From: Bacillus sp. FJAT-14578
GTDB taxonomy: Bacteria; Bacillota; Bacilli; Bacillales; Bacillaceae_H
Direction: 5' to 3'
NCBI RefSeq assembly: GCF_000504165.1
Contig: NZ_AYSE01000013.1
Span: 22,245-86,244 of the forward strand
DNA length: 64,000 bases
Position numbers and translations under genes: made by a program. Position 1 is the stretch's first letter. Every line of letters begins with the position of its first letter. The notes beneath the pieces were generated by a model. That model made no database searches and was not told the DNA's origin. It saw only the letters and a program-made list of their open reading frames with translations. This document shows, piece by piece, positions 36,290 through 45,397 of the stretch.

Positions 36290-36436
36290 GCATATATTCC
36301 ACATAATAACTCGACACATCTTCCTCTCATCGGAAGGTACCACAATTGGTTATCCGGGCAGCTTGAATCCACCCTCAAAGGTCCACCTAAGCGGATGACG
36401 CCAACCCCGCAAGGGGGGCGGGCAGGCGCTTAGGTC
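36290..36436 (-). other. Structured non-coding segment between iolA and iolD
   Basis: About 145 GC-richer bases with no reading frame. ACCTAAGCG (36385-36393) pairs with CGCTTAGGT (36427-36435), enclosing a CCCCGCAAGGGG-type inner stem, and CTTCCTCTCATCGGAAG-like text adds a small stem. It may be the end of a small IS605-related or MITE-like element or a structured RNA. I do not recognise a riboswitch class in it. Confidence 0.4.
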
Positions 36437-36481
36437 TAGAAAATTTGATATGGCCGTTCTTTGGTCATATCAAATTTTCTA
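36437..36481 (-). terminator. Palindrome just after iolA
   Basis: TAGAAAATTTGATATG pairs exactly with CATATCAAATTTTCTA over 13 bases, 12 bases beyond the iolA stop. It probably ends the iolC-iolA transcript. Confidence 0.6.
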
Positions 36482-36493
36482 AATCGATCTATA

Positions 36494-37951
36494 TTACCAG
36501 CGAGCTGTTACCATTTTCTTTCTTGTGTAGAACTCCACTCCGTCTGTACCATTCGCATGAAGGTCACCGTAGAAAGAATCTTTCCAGCCAGAGAATGGGA
36601 AGAATGCCATCGGTGCTGGAACGCCGACATTGACGCCTAACATACCAGAGTGGATTGTTTCACGGAATTGACGCACGCTTCCGCCATCTTTCGTAAAGAG
36701 GCACGCACCATTTGCAAAACGTGAACTGTTAGCAACCTCAATTGCTTCTGACAAATCTTTCACGCGAACCACCGATAAAACCGGCGCGAAGATTTCATCT
36801 TGCCAAATTTTCATTTCTTGTGTTACTTCATCAAAGATCGTTGGTCCAACAAAGTAACCTTCTCCTTTTACGGCTGCATCTTTTCTTCCGTCACGAACCA
36901 GGCGGGCTCCTTCTTGAACACCTGATTCAATGTAGCCTAATGTACGCTCTTTATGGTCGTCACGGATTACTGGTCCTAAGAACACGTTTTCTTCCAATCC
37001 GTTGCCGATTTGCATGTTGTTAGCTTGCTCTACCAACTTTTCGATTAACGCATCTGCTACCTCTTCTTGAACCGTAACAACAGAGGCAGCCATGCAGCGC
37101 TCGCCGGCAGAACCGAATGCCGAACTTGTAATTTGAGTCGCAGCGTCGTTAAGGTCTGCGTCATTTAACACGATGGAGTGGTTTTTCGCACCCGCTAATG
37201 CTTGAACGCGCTTTAAGTTCTCTGTTCCTTTTTTGTACACGTATTCTGCTACAGGCTGTGAACCGACGAAGGAAATCGCTTTAACCAGTTTGTGCTCAAG
37301 CAGTCCGTTTACGACATCATGGGCACCGTGTACGATACTTAATACCCCTTTTGGTACGCCTGCTTCTTCCGCCAACTCTACAAGACGGTTTGCTAAAAGC
37401 GGAGTGCGCTCAGATGGCTTTAATACAAACGTGTTGCCGCATGCAATCGCTAGCGGGAACATCCAGCAAGGCACCATCATCGGGAAGTTGAATGGAGTAA
37501 TTCCTCCTACTACTCCGATCGGGTAACGATACATACCGGACTCCATGTTTGTCGCGATATCCGGAAGTTGTTTGCCCATCATTAACGTTGGGGCGCCAGC
37601 CGCAAACTCCACACACTCAATCCCGCGCAGCACTTCACCCTGCGCTTCGCTGAAGCTTTTGCCGTTTTCAATGGTAACTAATCGAGCAAGTTCATCCCAG
37701 TTATCAACTAACAATTGTTGATATTTAAAGAGAATACGAGCGCGTTTTGGAACTGCAACTTGGGACCATGTTTGAAACGCTTCGTCCGCTGCTTGTACCG
37801 CTTTGTCTACATCTTCTTTTGTGGAAAGAGGAACTTCTGCGATCACTTCGCCTGTTGCCGGGTTATAAACAGGTTCTGTTTTCGTTGTCAATGCGTCTAC
37901 CCATTCACCGTTAATATAGTTTTTCACTGTTTGTACCGCTGTTTGTGTCAT
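36494..37951 (-). CDS. iolA: Methylmalonate-semialdehyde dehydrogenase (acylating)
   Basis: Last step of inositol breakdown: oxidises malonate semialdehyde (and methylmalonate semialdehyde) to acetyl- or propionyl-CoA with CO2 release. The 485 residues are of the aldehyde dehydrogenase family with [20 protein letters not shown] at the start, the NAD site [20 protein letters not shown] and the catalytic Cys in [20 protein letters not shown] 37951 follows AAAGGAGAGATTTCTT. It lies 126 bases downstream of iolC. Confidence 0.95.
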   Translation of the reverse strand: MTQTAVQTVKNYINGEWVDALTTKTEPVYNPATGEVIAEVPLSTKEDVDKAVQAADEAFQTWSQVAVPKRARILFKYQQLLVDNWDELARLVTIENGKSFSEAQGEVLRGIECVEFAAGAPTLMMGKQLPDIATNMESGMYRYPIGVVGGITPFNFPMMVPCWMFPLAIACGNTFVLKPSERTPLLANRLVELAEEAGVPKGVLSIVHGAHDVVNGLLEHKLVKAISFVGSQPVAEYVYKKGTENLKRVQALAGAKNHSIVLNDADLNDAATQITSSAFGSAGERCMAASVVTVQEEVADALIEKLVEQANNMQIGNGLEENVFLGPVIRDDHKERTLGYIESGVQEGARLVRDGRKDAAVKGEGYFVGPTIFDEVTQEMKIWQDEIFAPVLSVVRVKDLSEAIEVANSSRFANGACLFTKDGGSVRQFRETIHSGMLGVNVGVPAPMAFFPFSGWKDSFYGDLHANGTDGVEFYTRKKMVTARW

Positions 37952-38077
37952 AAGAAATCTCTCCTTTACATCGTCTAATATTGGTAAGGCTCTAATTCTG
38001 AAGTATGTGGGGCGTATAAAATCAATGTTCTATCAATTAATTGAACAATCACTTTAATTACCCATTCTATTTTTCTA

Positions 38078-39085
38078 TTAAGCTTTTTGTAAAACTTCCG
38101 CTGCTGTTTCCATAAAGCTTTTAATTTCCTCGGCTGTCGGCATAGCGTCAGAGCAGCTATGCTTTGAAATGACGATCGAAGCGGATGCGCCGCCGAGTCT
38201 CATTGCCTCTTGAATCGGAAGCCCTTTCATTAATCCGTAAATGAAAGCTGACGCATAAGAATCGCCTGCACCGAATGTTTTTAATACTTTTGTCCTAAAA
38301 ATGCCGCCCCGGTGGGATTGTCCATCTCTTGTGTAAGCGATGGATCCTTCACCGCCATGTTTAATGACGACAATTTGGGCATGATAGGAAAACCATCTTT
38401 CTGCTGTTACCTTATCATCGGATTTTTCATAGTTTAAGAGTTTTTCCATCATATCAAACTCTTCACGAGTACCAATGATGACATCGCACTTCTCAGCAGC
38501 CAGATTATAATAAACGGCTGTCTCTGCCTCAGATTCCCACGTATAAGGACGGTAGTCGATGTCAAAAAACACAACGACACTATGTTTTCTCGCATACTCA
38601 AGCGCTAAGAATACCGCTTCCCTTGAAGGACTTTTCGCTAAAGCTGTTCCTGAGATTAAGAGAGCTTTTGATTGTTTAATATACTCTTCTGATACTTCTG
38701 TCGGCTCAAGGTTCAAATCCGCCACATTGTCGCGATACATCAAAATGCTGCAATCTGTAGGACTCTTGATTTCTGTAAAAGCCAATCCCGTTACTGCGCC
38801 TGTTCGATCTATTAAAATATTATCCGTATTAATACTGTTCTCATTTAAGTATCCTGTAATAAAACGACCCATTTGATCATCGGATACCTTTCCGATAAAG
38901 CCTGTCTTTAGTCCAAGACGTGCCGTTCCAATTGCAATGTTGGCAGGAGAACCTCCTACATACTTCGTAAACGTTTTTGTTTCTTCCATCGGGCGTTGTG
39001 TTTCATTGGCATTCAAATCGATGCATAAGCGTCCAACTGCTACGAAGTCCAACGGACGACCTTCTGCAAAAACGAGTGGATTCAT
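38078..39085 (-). CDS. iolC: 5-dehydro-2-deoxygluconokinase
   Basis: Phosphorylates 2-deoxy-5-keto-D-gluconate. A 335-residue PfkB-family kinase with LDFVAVGRLCIDLNANETQR, KYVGGSPANIAIGTARLGLK and the catalytic-base anion hole TFGAGDSYASAFIYGL. The ATG at 39085 follows AAGGAGG; the in-frame ATG at 39127 lies within an operator. Its promoter carries two or three AAGCGCTT sites. It is followed by iolA. The aldolase that should act next (IolJ) is missing from this cluster; see the class II aldolase at 12098. Confidence 0.95.
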   Translation of the reverse strand: MNPLVFAEGRPLDFVAVGRLCIDLNANETQRPMEETKTFTKYVGGSPANIAIGTARLGLKTGFIGKVSDDQMGRFITGYLNENSINTDNILIDRTGAVTGLAFTEIKSPTDCSILMYRDNVADLNLEPTEVSEEYIKQSKALLISGTALAKSPSREAVFLALEYARKHSVVVFFDIDYRPYTWESEAETAVYYNLAAEKCDVIIGTREEFDMMEKLLNYEKSDDKVTAERWFSYHAQIVVIKHGGEGSIAYTRDGQSHRGGIFRTKVLKTFGAGDSYASAFIYGLMKGLPIQEAMRLGGASASIVISKHSCSDAMPTAEEIKSFMETAAEVLQKA

Positions 39086-39105
39086 CGAATAATCCTCCTT
39101 ATCTT

Positions 39106-39121
39106 GATAAAGCGCTTTCTC
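39106..39121 (-). promoter_or_regulatory. Secondary LacI-type operator in the iolC leader
   Basis: GATAAAGCGCTTTCTC lies 20 bases upstream of the iolC start codon, about 90 bases from the main operator at 39197. A weaker AAAGCGCTAT lies between them (39166-39175). The spacing would allow a repression loop. Confidence 0.5.
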
Positions 39122-39196
39122 AAACATCTAAAAAAAAATAAGTGTTACAACTAAAAGGAACCTAAAGCGCTATGATAATTTTAAATCTTGAAAATA

Positions 39197-39249
39197 GGTT
39201 AAGCGCTTTCCTTATTTTTTATTATACATGATTGAAATGAAAACGCAAA
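39197..39249 (-). promoter_or_regulatory. SigA promoter and LacI-type operator of iolC
   Basis: On the minus strand TTGCGT (39249-39244), a 17-base spacer and TATAAT (39226-39221) are followed 9 bases later by GGAAAGCGCTTAACC (39211-39197). This mirrors the ABC importer promoter at 18195-18249. Confidence 0.75.
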
Positions 39250-39320
39250 GCATTTTTTAATATTTTTAGAATATTTTTTATCTTCTCCTAACTTCCTTTC
39301 GGATTGCTTACATATCAAAA

Positions 39321-39347
39321 AAACACCTGCCAAATTGACAAGTGCTT
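39321..39347 (-). terminator. Terminator of the iol-region LacI gene
   Basis: CACCTG (39324-39329) pairs with CAAGTG (39339-39344) with one G-T pair, followed on the minus strand by TTTTTTT. It lies just beyond the stop codon at 39355. Confidence 0.6.
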
Positions 39348-39354
39348 TCCTTTC

Positions 39355-40356
39355 TTATAATGATAATGGCGCTGTAGAATTTCGTATAACTAATTCCGGA
39401 AGCATGAATACACGCTGCTTAGAAGATTGCTCGTTTTCAATTTCTTCAACTAATACGGTCATCGCTTGGTTAGCCATCTCCTTGATCGGTTGGGATACAC
39501 TTGTTAAAGGAGGATTCGCAATTTCCGCTAAAATGGTGTTATCAAATCCTATAATAGAAAGTTCCTCCGGAATCTTGATGTCAAGCTTTCTCGCTGCTTG
39601 CATGGCCCCGATGGCAAGCAAATCGTTACAGGCAAAAATGGCCGTAGGACGCCCCTTTTTTTTAAGGAGTTGTTGCGCAACCGCTTCCCCATTTTGAACT
39701 GTCGCTTTTGTACAAATAATATCGGACTCCATCACTTTGGCTCCAGCCTGTGTCATTGCTTCCTTATATCCTTGAATGCGATAAGAGCTTCTTGATAAAT
39801 CTTCCGCAATGACTCCAATGCGCTTGTGACCTAACGAAAGCAAATAGTTTGTTGCTTGCAACCCGCCTTTATAATCGTCCACTGAAACCGCATTCACACT
39901 TAGCGTCGGGATATCGACAGAAAATAACACAATAGGAATCTGCCTTTGCGTTAATTGATCTAATAGATCGGCATCCTTAATATAAGTAGTGATAATTAAG
40001 CCATCTACTTGTTTTCGCATTAAAAGGGAGAGATAGAGTCTCGCCTTTTCATCTTTTCCATCCGTACTGCAAATGACTAGCCCAAAACCCAATTTTTGTG
40101 CGTAATCTTCAAAGCTTCGAGCGACTTCTGCAAAAAAAGGATTGGCAATATCGGGGACTAATAGACCAATGGTTCCTGTTCTCTTGCTCGTTAGCGCAGA
40201 AGCGACCATACTCGGCTCGTAATGCAGTTGTTCCATGATTTCCTGAACTTTTTTTCTCGTCTTTTCACTTATACGTCCAGTGTTATTGATAACTTTTGAG
40301 ACAGTCGCAATAGACACTCCCGCTTTCTCCGCTACGTCGTAAATTGTCACCTTCAT
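39355..40356 (-). CDS. LacI-family repressor in the iol region (IolQ-like)
   Basis: A 333-residue repressor: HTH TIYDVAEKAGVSIATVSKVI, then NNTGRISEKTRKKV and a ligand domain starting RTGTIGLLVPDIANPFFAEV. B. subtilis controls iol with the DeoR-type IolR; a LacI-type inositol repressor (IolQ) is known to me from Geobacillus, and this is probably its counterpart. It lies between iolB and iolC with its own terminators. The nearest operators are those of iolC (39197) and iolG (42366). The LacI at 12996 has nearly the same HTH. The inducer is probably an inositol breakdown intermediate, which is inferred. Confidence 0.85.
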   Translation of the reverse strand: MKVTIYDVAEKAGVSIATVSKVINNTGRISEKTRKKVQEIMEQLHYEPSMVASALTSKRTGTIGLLVPDIANPFFAEVARSFEDYAQKLGFGLVICSTDGKDEKARLYLSLLMRKQVDGLIITTYIKDADLLDQLTQRQIPIVLFSVDIPTLSVNAVSVDDYKGGLQATNYLLSLGHKRIGVIAEDLSRSSYRIQGYKEAMTQAGAKVMESDIICTKATVQNGEAVAQQLLKKKGRPTAIFACNDLLAIGAMQAARKLDIKIPEELSIIGFDNTILAEIANPPLTSVSQPIKEMANQAMTVLVEEIENEQSSKQRVFMLPELVIRNSTAPLSL

Positions 40357-40403
40357 ATTTATTCAAATCACCTTTTTATCTGTAATACTAATTATTATAT
40401 CAC

Positions 40404-40440
40404 AAAAAAAGGAATGGCTTAGGACACCATTCCTTTTTTT
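40404..40440 (-). terminator. Terminator of the iolG-iolB operon
   Basis: AAAAAAAGGAATGG pairs with CCATTCCTTTTTTT over 9 bases, 18 bases beyond the iolB stop, with T-runs on both strands. Confidence 0.85.
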
Positions 40441-40457
40441 TGTCATATAAATGAAGT

Positions 40458-41267
40458 CTATTTTACAGGCTGAAAAAGCCATTCATGGTCTGGATCATTA
40501 TGGAACTTCCATGTACGCACGGGTCCTGCCATCACGTTCAAATAGTAAGACTCGTATCCCGGCGGGGCCGATACCGGATGATATCCTTCCGGCACGAGTA
40601 CCACACTGCGGTTTGGAACAGCAAGGACTTCATCCAATGACCGATCATCATTATATACCCGCTGAACAACGAAACCTTGGTTAGGGTTGATTTCATGATA
40701 ATATGTTTCTTCTAAATAAGACTCAGCAGGAAGGCTATTTTGGTCATGTTTATGCGGCGGGTAGCTGGACCAGTTCCCGGCAGGCGTGAGCACTTCCACG
40801 ACAAGCAAGCTGTCGGCCGCCTTTTGTTCCGGTAAAATATTGTGAATTTTTCTAGACATATGACCTGATCCGCGATCCTCAACACCAACATCCTCCGGCG
40901 CGATTAAACGCGCTTTATGCGTTCCTTTACCCGGAGCCAGGCAAACAGCCAGCTCAAGGTCTGTTAACGCTTCTACTGTGTAAGAGTCGTCGTTCGGTAC
41001 ATAAACAGAATACGGAGGAATTTTTTCAAAAACGGACATGCGCTTTCCGATTTCTAAAAAAGCAGCATCATTTGTGCGAACTGACGCTTTTCCGCTTAGC
41101 AAAACAAGACAAGCTTCTTGATCGCCGGTTTTGTTTGTTAGCACTTCCCCGCTCTTTAACGAGTAGAGTTCAAATCCTACATATTCCCATCCTGCGCTTT
41201 CAGGTGTCACAGACAGGACTTTTCCTTGTGTGTCGCGTTCTTGTGGTCGTACCATTAATTTTGACAT
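40458..41267 (-). CDS. iolB: 5-deoxy-glucuronate isomerase
   Basis: Converts 5-deoxy-D-glucuronate to 2-deoxy-5-keto-D-gluconate. A 269-residue bicupin with the metal motif SYPPHKHDQNSLPAESYLEE, YYHEINPNQGFVVQRVYND and VVLVPEGYHPVSAPPGYESY, all typical of IolB. It starts 29 bases after iolG, so iolG-iolB form an operon ended by the terminator at 40404. Confidence 0.94.
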   Translation of the reverse strand: MSKLMVRPQERDTQGKVLSVTPESAGWEYVGFELYSLKSGEVLTNKTGDQEACLVLLSGKASVRTNDAAFLEIGKRMSVFEKIPPYSVYVPNDDSYTVEALTDLELAVCLAPGKGTHKARLIAPEDVGVEDRGSGHMSRKIHNILPEQKAADSLLVVEVLTPAGNWSSYPPHKHDQNSLPAESYLEETYYHEINPNQGFVVQRVYNDDRSLDEVLAVPNRSVVLVPEGYHPVSAPPGYESYYLNVMAGPVRTWKFHNDPDHEWLFQPVK

Positions 41268-41296
41268 GCAGCATTCCTCCTTTTTCAGTGATTTTC

Positions 41297-42334
41297 TTAG
41301 TTCAATGCAACCTTATCTTCAACTAACTCTGTATGTTCAATTTTCACTGGGCGTCCTGTTTCAAAAGATTCTTTCGCTGCCTTGGCAATTCGCTCCGCTT
41401 GAAGGCCGTCATTTCCGCTGCAAACGACTGATTGATCTTCCAATAGAGATTTTGCGAATTCTGATACTTCTTCAATATAGGCTTGCGTATAACGCTCAAG
41501 GAAGAAATATAACGGTTTATCTTTTACAACGCCTTCTGCTGTCGATACTTCTACCGTTGTTGGACGGCAATTATCAGCTGTTGCAGAGCCTTTTGCTCCA
41601 AACACTTCTACACGCTGATCGTACCCGTAAACCGCCTGACGGCTGTTATCAATTACGCCCAGCGCACCGTTTGCAAACTTCAGTGTCACAATGGCTGTAT
41701 CGACATCCCCAGCTTCTGCAATAGCAGGGTTGATTAATGTTGTTCCATGAGCAGAGACTTCCACAACCTCGCTGTCCATCACATAACGGGCCATGTCAAA
41801 ATCGTGAATCATCATATCCATGAATAGTCCGCCTGATGTTTGAACATACTCGATGCTTGGAGGCTGAGGGTCCCTTGATGTAATTTTTAAAATATGCGGC
41901 TGACCAACTTCTCCCTGTTGGACAAGATTACGTACTTTTTTGAAGTTTGGATCAAAACGGCGGTTGAATCCTACTTGCAGTTTCACGCCTTCTTCTTTGA
42001 CTGTATGTAACGCTTCAATGGTTTCCTCAACAGAGAAGCTCACCGGCTTTTCACAGAAAATATGCTTTTTCGCGCGAGCCGCTTCTTTAATGATTTGGGC
42101 ATGTGTAGTAGTTGGCGAGCAAATGAAAACAGCGTCTATCTCTGGATCCGCTAATAAATCTTGATAGTTTGTCGTTAAAGTCGGAATCCCTTTGTCAGCA
42201 GCCCATTGCTGCAAATGATCTACTACTACATCCGAAACCGCCTTAATCGTGATTTCCGGAATTAATTTTAAATTGTCTACATGCAACTTTCCGATACGTC
42301 CAGCTCCAATGATACCAACTGTAACCTTTTTCAT
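41297..42334 (-). CDS. iolG: Inositol 2-dehydrogenase
   Basis: NAD-dependent first step of inositol catabolism. The 345 residues start KKVTVGIIGAGRIGKLHVDN, carry the catalytic lysine in FCEKPVSFSVEET and end the active site with GGLFMDMMIHDFDMARYVM. The wording is closer to proteobacterial-type IolG/Idh than to B. subtilis IolG. It leads the iolG-iolB operon behind a promoter with two AAGCGCTT sites. ATG 42334 follows AAAGGGGATAGCGAG. Confidence 0.92.
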   Translation of the reverse strand: MKKVTVGIIGAGRIGKLHVDNLKLIPEITIKAVSDVVVDHLQQWAADKGIPTLTTNYQDLLADPEIDAVFICSPTTTHAQIIKEAARAKKHIFCEKPVSFSVEETIEALHTVKEEGVKLQVGFNRRFDPNFKKVRNLVQQGEVGQPHILKITSRDPQPPSIEYVQTSGGLFMDMMIHDFDMARYVMDSEVVEVSAHGTTLINPAIAEAGDVDTAIVTLKFANGALGVIDNSRQAVYGYDQRVEVFGAKGSATADNCRPTTVEVSTAEGVVKDKPLYFFLERYTQAYIEEVSEFAKSLLEDQSVVCSGNDGLQAERIAKAAKESFETGRPVKIEHTELVEDKVALN

Positions 42335-42365
42335 ACTCGCTATCCCCTTTAAGAAAAGTTTAAAA

Positions 42366-42422
42366 GGAAAGCGCTTAACCTATTTTCACTATTAGTATAC
42401 CTGATTTGAAAGCGCTTTTCAA
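42366..42422 (-). promoter_or_regulatory. Promoter of iolG-iolB with two operator-like sites
   Basis: On the minus strand TTGAAA (42422-42417), a 17-base spacer and TATACT (42399-42394) form the promoter. TTGAAAGCGCTTTTCAA (42406-42422) overlaps the -35 box and resembles a cre site. GGTTAAGCGCTTTCC (42380-42366) lies downstream of the -10 box and matches the iolC operator exactly in inverted reading. Confidence 0.75.
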
Positions 42423-42483
42423 CATAAATAACAAGATTATTCCAAGTTATATTATTGAATAAATAACTATATAAAAAAGGAAC

Positions 42484-42519
42484 CTGCGTCCCTTCACTCA
42501 TACTCAGTGAGGGACGCAG
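42484..42519 (-). terminator. Terminator of the tautomerase gene
   Basis: CTGCGTCCCTTCACT pairs with AGTGAGGGACGCAG with one bulge, followed on the minus strand by CCTTTTTT, 14 bases beyond the stop codon. Confidence 0.8.
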
Positions 42520-42532
42520 ATTCCCGTTTCCT

Positions 42533-42922
42533 TTATAGTTTTCCAGTTAAAAACTGGGCTTCTCCCATTCCAAAGCTCCAATCTGCATCTCCATTCGTAA
42601 CGATTGAAACCATAATATCATTTGGCTTGATTCCGCAGCTTTCTCCCAGCTCTCGAACTAGCAGTTTATAAAGCTTCTCCTTTTGCTCATCCGTTCTTTG
42701 CTTGCTGGTTACACTTATGACTACCATGTTCTTGCTTCTCTCAAATCCTAAACCGGTATCTTGAATCATCATTTCGTGAGCGGGATGCTGATTCACAATT
42801 TGATAGCGATCTCTTTCAGGTACATCGAATGCTTCCACCATTGCACGGTGAGCAGCGTCTAATAAACTTCTTAACGATTTCTCGTCTCGTCCTTCTATTA
42901 CATCAAATCTAAGCAATGGCAT
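42533..42922 (-). CDS. Tautomerase-family protein
   Basis: A 129-residue protein starting [20 protein letters not shown], with Pro2 in the position of the catalytic base of 4-oxalocrotonate tautomerase-type enzymes after removal of Met. The length fits two fused short tautomerase units. It is in the same direction as iolS and 60 bases downstream of it, so probably co-transcribed. A link to inositol is suggested only by position; a keto-enol tautomerase could act on a dione intermediate, but that is speculation. ATG 42922 follows GGAGG. Confidence 0.75.
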   Translation of the reverse strand: MPLLRFDVIEGRDEKSLRSLLDAAHRAMVEAFDVPERDRYQIVNQHPAHEMMIQDTGLGFERSKNMVVISVTSKQRTDEQKEKLYKLLVRELGESCGIKPNDIMVSIVTNGDADWSFGMGEAQFLTGKL

Positions 42923-42982
42923 AATAAATAACCTCCGAAGTTAGTATGTTGTTATGTGGAACCTTTTAGTTTATTTACATGA

Positions 42983-43915
42983 CTATCTAAAAATACGATC
43001 GATTTCTTGAATCTCCTCAGCTGTTAGCTGAACATCCAATGTTTTCAGGTTATTCAGCACTTGGTCGGCTCTCTTTGCCCCTGGAATTAAAACATCGATG
43101 GAATCGCGTGTTAAATACCAGGCGAGAACGACATGAGCGACTTCTGCATTTTTAGCATCTGCAATTTTGCGTACTTGTTCTACCTTTTTCAAGTTTTGTC
43201 CAAACACTTCTTTCTGGAAGTAAGGCAAGTCTGCACGCAAGTCGTTAAACACCATGTCTTTGTTATACTTGCCGGCTAATAACCCGGATGCAAGCGGGAA
43301 ATAAGGAATAAAGGAAATATTGTGCTCTTTTGTATATGGCAGCAACTCTTTCTCTGCATCTCGCTGCAACAAGTTATATTCACCTTGATACACATCAACG
43401 TAACCATCTTGATTTGCTTCTTTTAACTGCTCAATTGAAAAGTTGGATACACCGATCGCCCTGATTTTCCCCTCGTCCTTCAGCTGCTTTAAAGCACCGA
43501 CCGCTTCATCCTTTCGTGTATCCTCATCGGGAAAATGAATATAATACAAATCGATGTAATCGGTTTGAAGACGTTTTAAACTGTTTTCAACCTCTGTCTT
43601 CAAAAAAGCTGGCGAGTTGTCGAACACAACATCTTGCCCGACGAACTTATGGGCGCCTTTTGTGGCAATAATCGCCTCTGAACGATTTCCTCTTTCTTTT
43701 AAAACCTCACCGATTAGTTCTTCTGATCGTTCTGGCCCATAGATGAAAGCCGTATCTAAAAAATTGATGCCATGATCTAATGCTGTTCGAACAAGTTCCT
43801 TTCCAGCCTCTTCGTCCAAGTTCGGATAAAGGTTATGGCCGCCGACGGCATTTGTTCCAAGTCCGATAGGATTCACAACTAAATCTGTTTTTCCGATTCG
43901 TGTTTGTTTTGTCAT
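42983..43915 (-). CDS. iolS: Aldo/keto reductase IolS-like
   Basis: A 310-residue NADPH-dependent aldo/keto reductase of the AKR11 type. [20 protein letters not shown] at the start and [20 protein letters not shown] match B. subtilis IolS closely. Catalytic Asp and Tyr are in [16 protein letters not shown] and Lys in VIATKGAH. Its physiological substrate in Bacillus is not settled. It sits beside iolG as in other Bacilli. ATG 43915 follows AAGGAGATGGATTTAAC. Confidence 0.88.
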   Translation of the reverse strand: MTKQTRIGKTDLVVNPIGLGTNAVGGHNLYPNLDEEAGKELVRTALDHGINFLDTAFIYGPERSEELIGEVLKERGNRSEAIIATKGAHKFVGQDVVFDNSPAFLKTEVENSLKRLQTDYIDLYYIHFPDEDTRKDEAVGALKQLKDEGKIRAIGVSNFSIEQLKEANQDGYVDVYQGEYNLLQRDAEKELLPYTKEHNISFIPYFPLASGLLAGKYNKDMVFNDLRADLPYFQKEVFGQNLKKVEQVRKIADAKNAEVAHVVLAWYLTRDSIDVLIPGAKRADQVLNNLKTLDVQLTAEEIQEIDRIFR

Positions 43916-43969
43916 GTTAAATCCATCTCCTTCTTATGAATGATGATATCAAACCAGCAAATAGCTTGA

Positions 43970-45166
43970 TCAGCCACTCTCCACTTTCACGTTATAATCT
44001 ATTTTACTTACACTCCGATTCCAAACGATAATGAGAAACACGGCGGCTACGCCCAAAATGCCTGAAAAGTAAAATCCCGCTGTAATTCCTGCATACGAGT
44101 TCAAAACCCCTGCCAAAAACGGTCCTGCAAACATACCGATTGCATACAACGCTTGGTACGCTCCCATTGCAGTGGCTCTTTTCTCATGGGGAATGGATTC
44201 TATTGCCATCCCCAAAAGCAGTGGAAAAAGAAGACCGAGTGCAAATCCATTAAATCCCTGTACGACGCAGAGCCATCCTTTTGTGTGAATAAAAGGGGTT
44301 AAAAGCGTAAAGAATGCCGTTAGCCCAAATGCCAGTTTTAACGATTTCCACTGACCAAACATAGGAACAAATACTTTCCCTGCAAAAAGGGTGGCGACGG
44401 CATGAGGAATCATAAAGGAAAATACAATCAAGCTGATATCGCCAGCCTCCAGTCCAATTTCCAGTACATACGCAGGCATGAATCCAAACATGGTCGTAAA
44501 AATAATGCTGTGCGCCAAAATAGATAGTAAAGAAATTTTTAACAACAAAGGCTCCTTCATCACAGATGTCAGCTCTTTCAGCTTTACGGGTTCCCTTTGA
44601 ATCCCTTCTTTTGGTTCGAAAATAAAAAGGGAAAGCGCTATCCCTATTGCGCCGATAATCCCCCCTATCCAGAAGGGAGCATGCCAGCCCCATTCATTTA
44701 CAACATAACCGCTTACACTCATTCCTACCAATTGTGCCAAAACAACCACAAATGAAATGCTGCCCATGGCACGATGGATTTCCCGATCCGTAAAATAACT
44801 GGAATACAGCACTGTAAAAACAACCCATGTTGCTGCAGCCAGTCCTGCGAGGGAACGAGATAAAAGAACCCATCCTAGACTATCCGTTAACGCAAACGCT
44901 AAACAACTAAATGCATTGACCGACATTCCGAATATAATGAACGCTTTTCTTAGTTTCATAAGATCTGAGAAAATTCCAATAGGAAGTCGAGATAGAAACT
45001 GCATCAGTCCATAGCTGCTCAGTACAAGACCGATAAACGTGTACTTCCCTCCCATTAACTCCATATAAGGAGATAAGACGGGAACATAGATAAAAGGGCA
45101 AAACCAGAAAATGAAGGAAACAATTAAAAAAATGTACTTATTTCGATTGGCATGTAGGGTATTCAA
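43970..45166 (-). CDS. MFS transporter, drug/sugar type
   Basis: A 398-residue major facilitator with 12 predicted helices: FIFWFCPFIYVPVLSPYMEL in helix 1, a loop motif GIFSDLMKLRKAF and GLAAATWVVFTVLYSSYFTD. The middle loop is charged (FEPKEGIQREPVKLKEL). It ends 54 bases ahead of iolS and could be co-transcribed, which would suggest a polyol or its exporter. Sequence alone does not fix the substrate. The start is TTG 45166 behind AGGAAGTGATGC. Confidence 0.75.
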   Translation of the reverse strand: MNTLHANRNKYIFLIVSFIFWFCPFIYVPVLSPYMELMGGKYTFIGLVLSSYGLMQFLSRLPIGIFSDLMKLRKAFIIFGMSVNAFSCLAFALTDSLGWVLLSRSLAGLAAATWVVFTVLYSSYFTDREIHRAMGSISFVVVLAQLVGMSVSGYVVNEWGWHAPFWIGGIIGAIGIALSLFIFEPKEGIQREPVKLKELTSVMKEPLLLKISLLSILAHSIIFTTMFGFMPAYVLEIGLEAGDISLIVFSFMIPHAVATLFAGKVFVPMFGQWKSLKLAFGLTAFFTLLTPFIHTKGWLCVVQGFNGFALGLLFPLLLGMAIESIPHEKRATAMGAYQALYAIGMFAGPFLAGVLNSYAGITAGFYFSGILGVAAVFLIIVWNRSVSKIDYNVKVESG

Positions 45167-45303
45167 AGCATCACTTCCTATTTAGTTGTCGCCCCTTCAT
45201 TTTATTGCCATTTCTTCATTTTTGCAAAAAATAATTCCCAATATATGAAATTTTCTCAATCATTCTATCAAAAAAGGGCGTTTTTCTTCTTGCTGATACC
45301 AAA

Positions 45304-45335
45304 AGGGTGCCTATCAATTACTTTTAGGACACCCT
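45304..45335 (-). terminator. Terminator-like hairpin between the flavodoxin-type and MFS genes
   Basis: AGGGTG pairs with CACCCT with additional CCT/AGG pairing inside; on the minus strand CTTTTGG follows. Confidence 0.45.
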
Positions 45336-45344
45336 CTTCCTTTA

Positions 45345-45396
45345 TCCCTTATTAACGGGCAGTAAAACCCCCACTGATGGAAGCTTCCTTTATTTT
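45345..45396 (+). repeat. Copy of the dispersed ~50-bp repeat (ACGGGCAGT family)
   Basis: CCCTTATTAACGGGCAGTAA, then ACCCCCACTGATGGAAGC and TTCCTTTATT. It directly abuts the stop codon of the flavodoxin-type gene at 45398. Confidence 0.65.
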
Positions 45397-45397
45397 T

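Noticed and set aside
42406..42422. Calling TTGAAAGCGCTTTTCAA a certain cre site
   Set aside because: It has one extra T compared with the 14-base cre consensus and could equally be a LacI-type operator; it is recorded only as part of the iolG control region.
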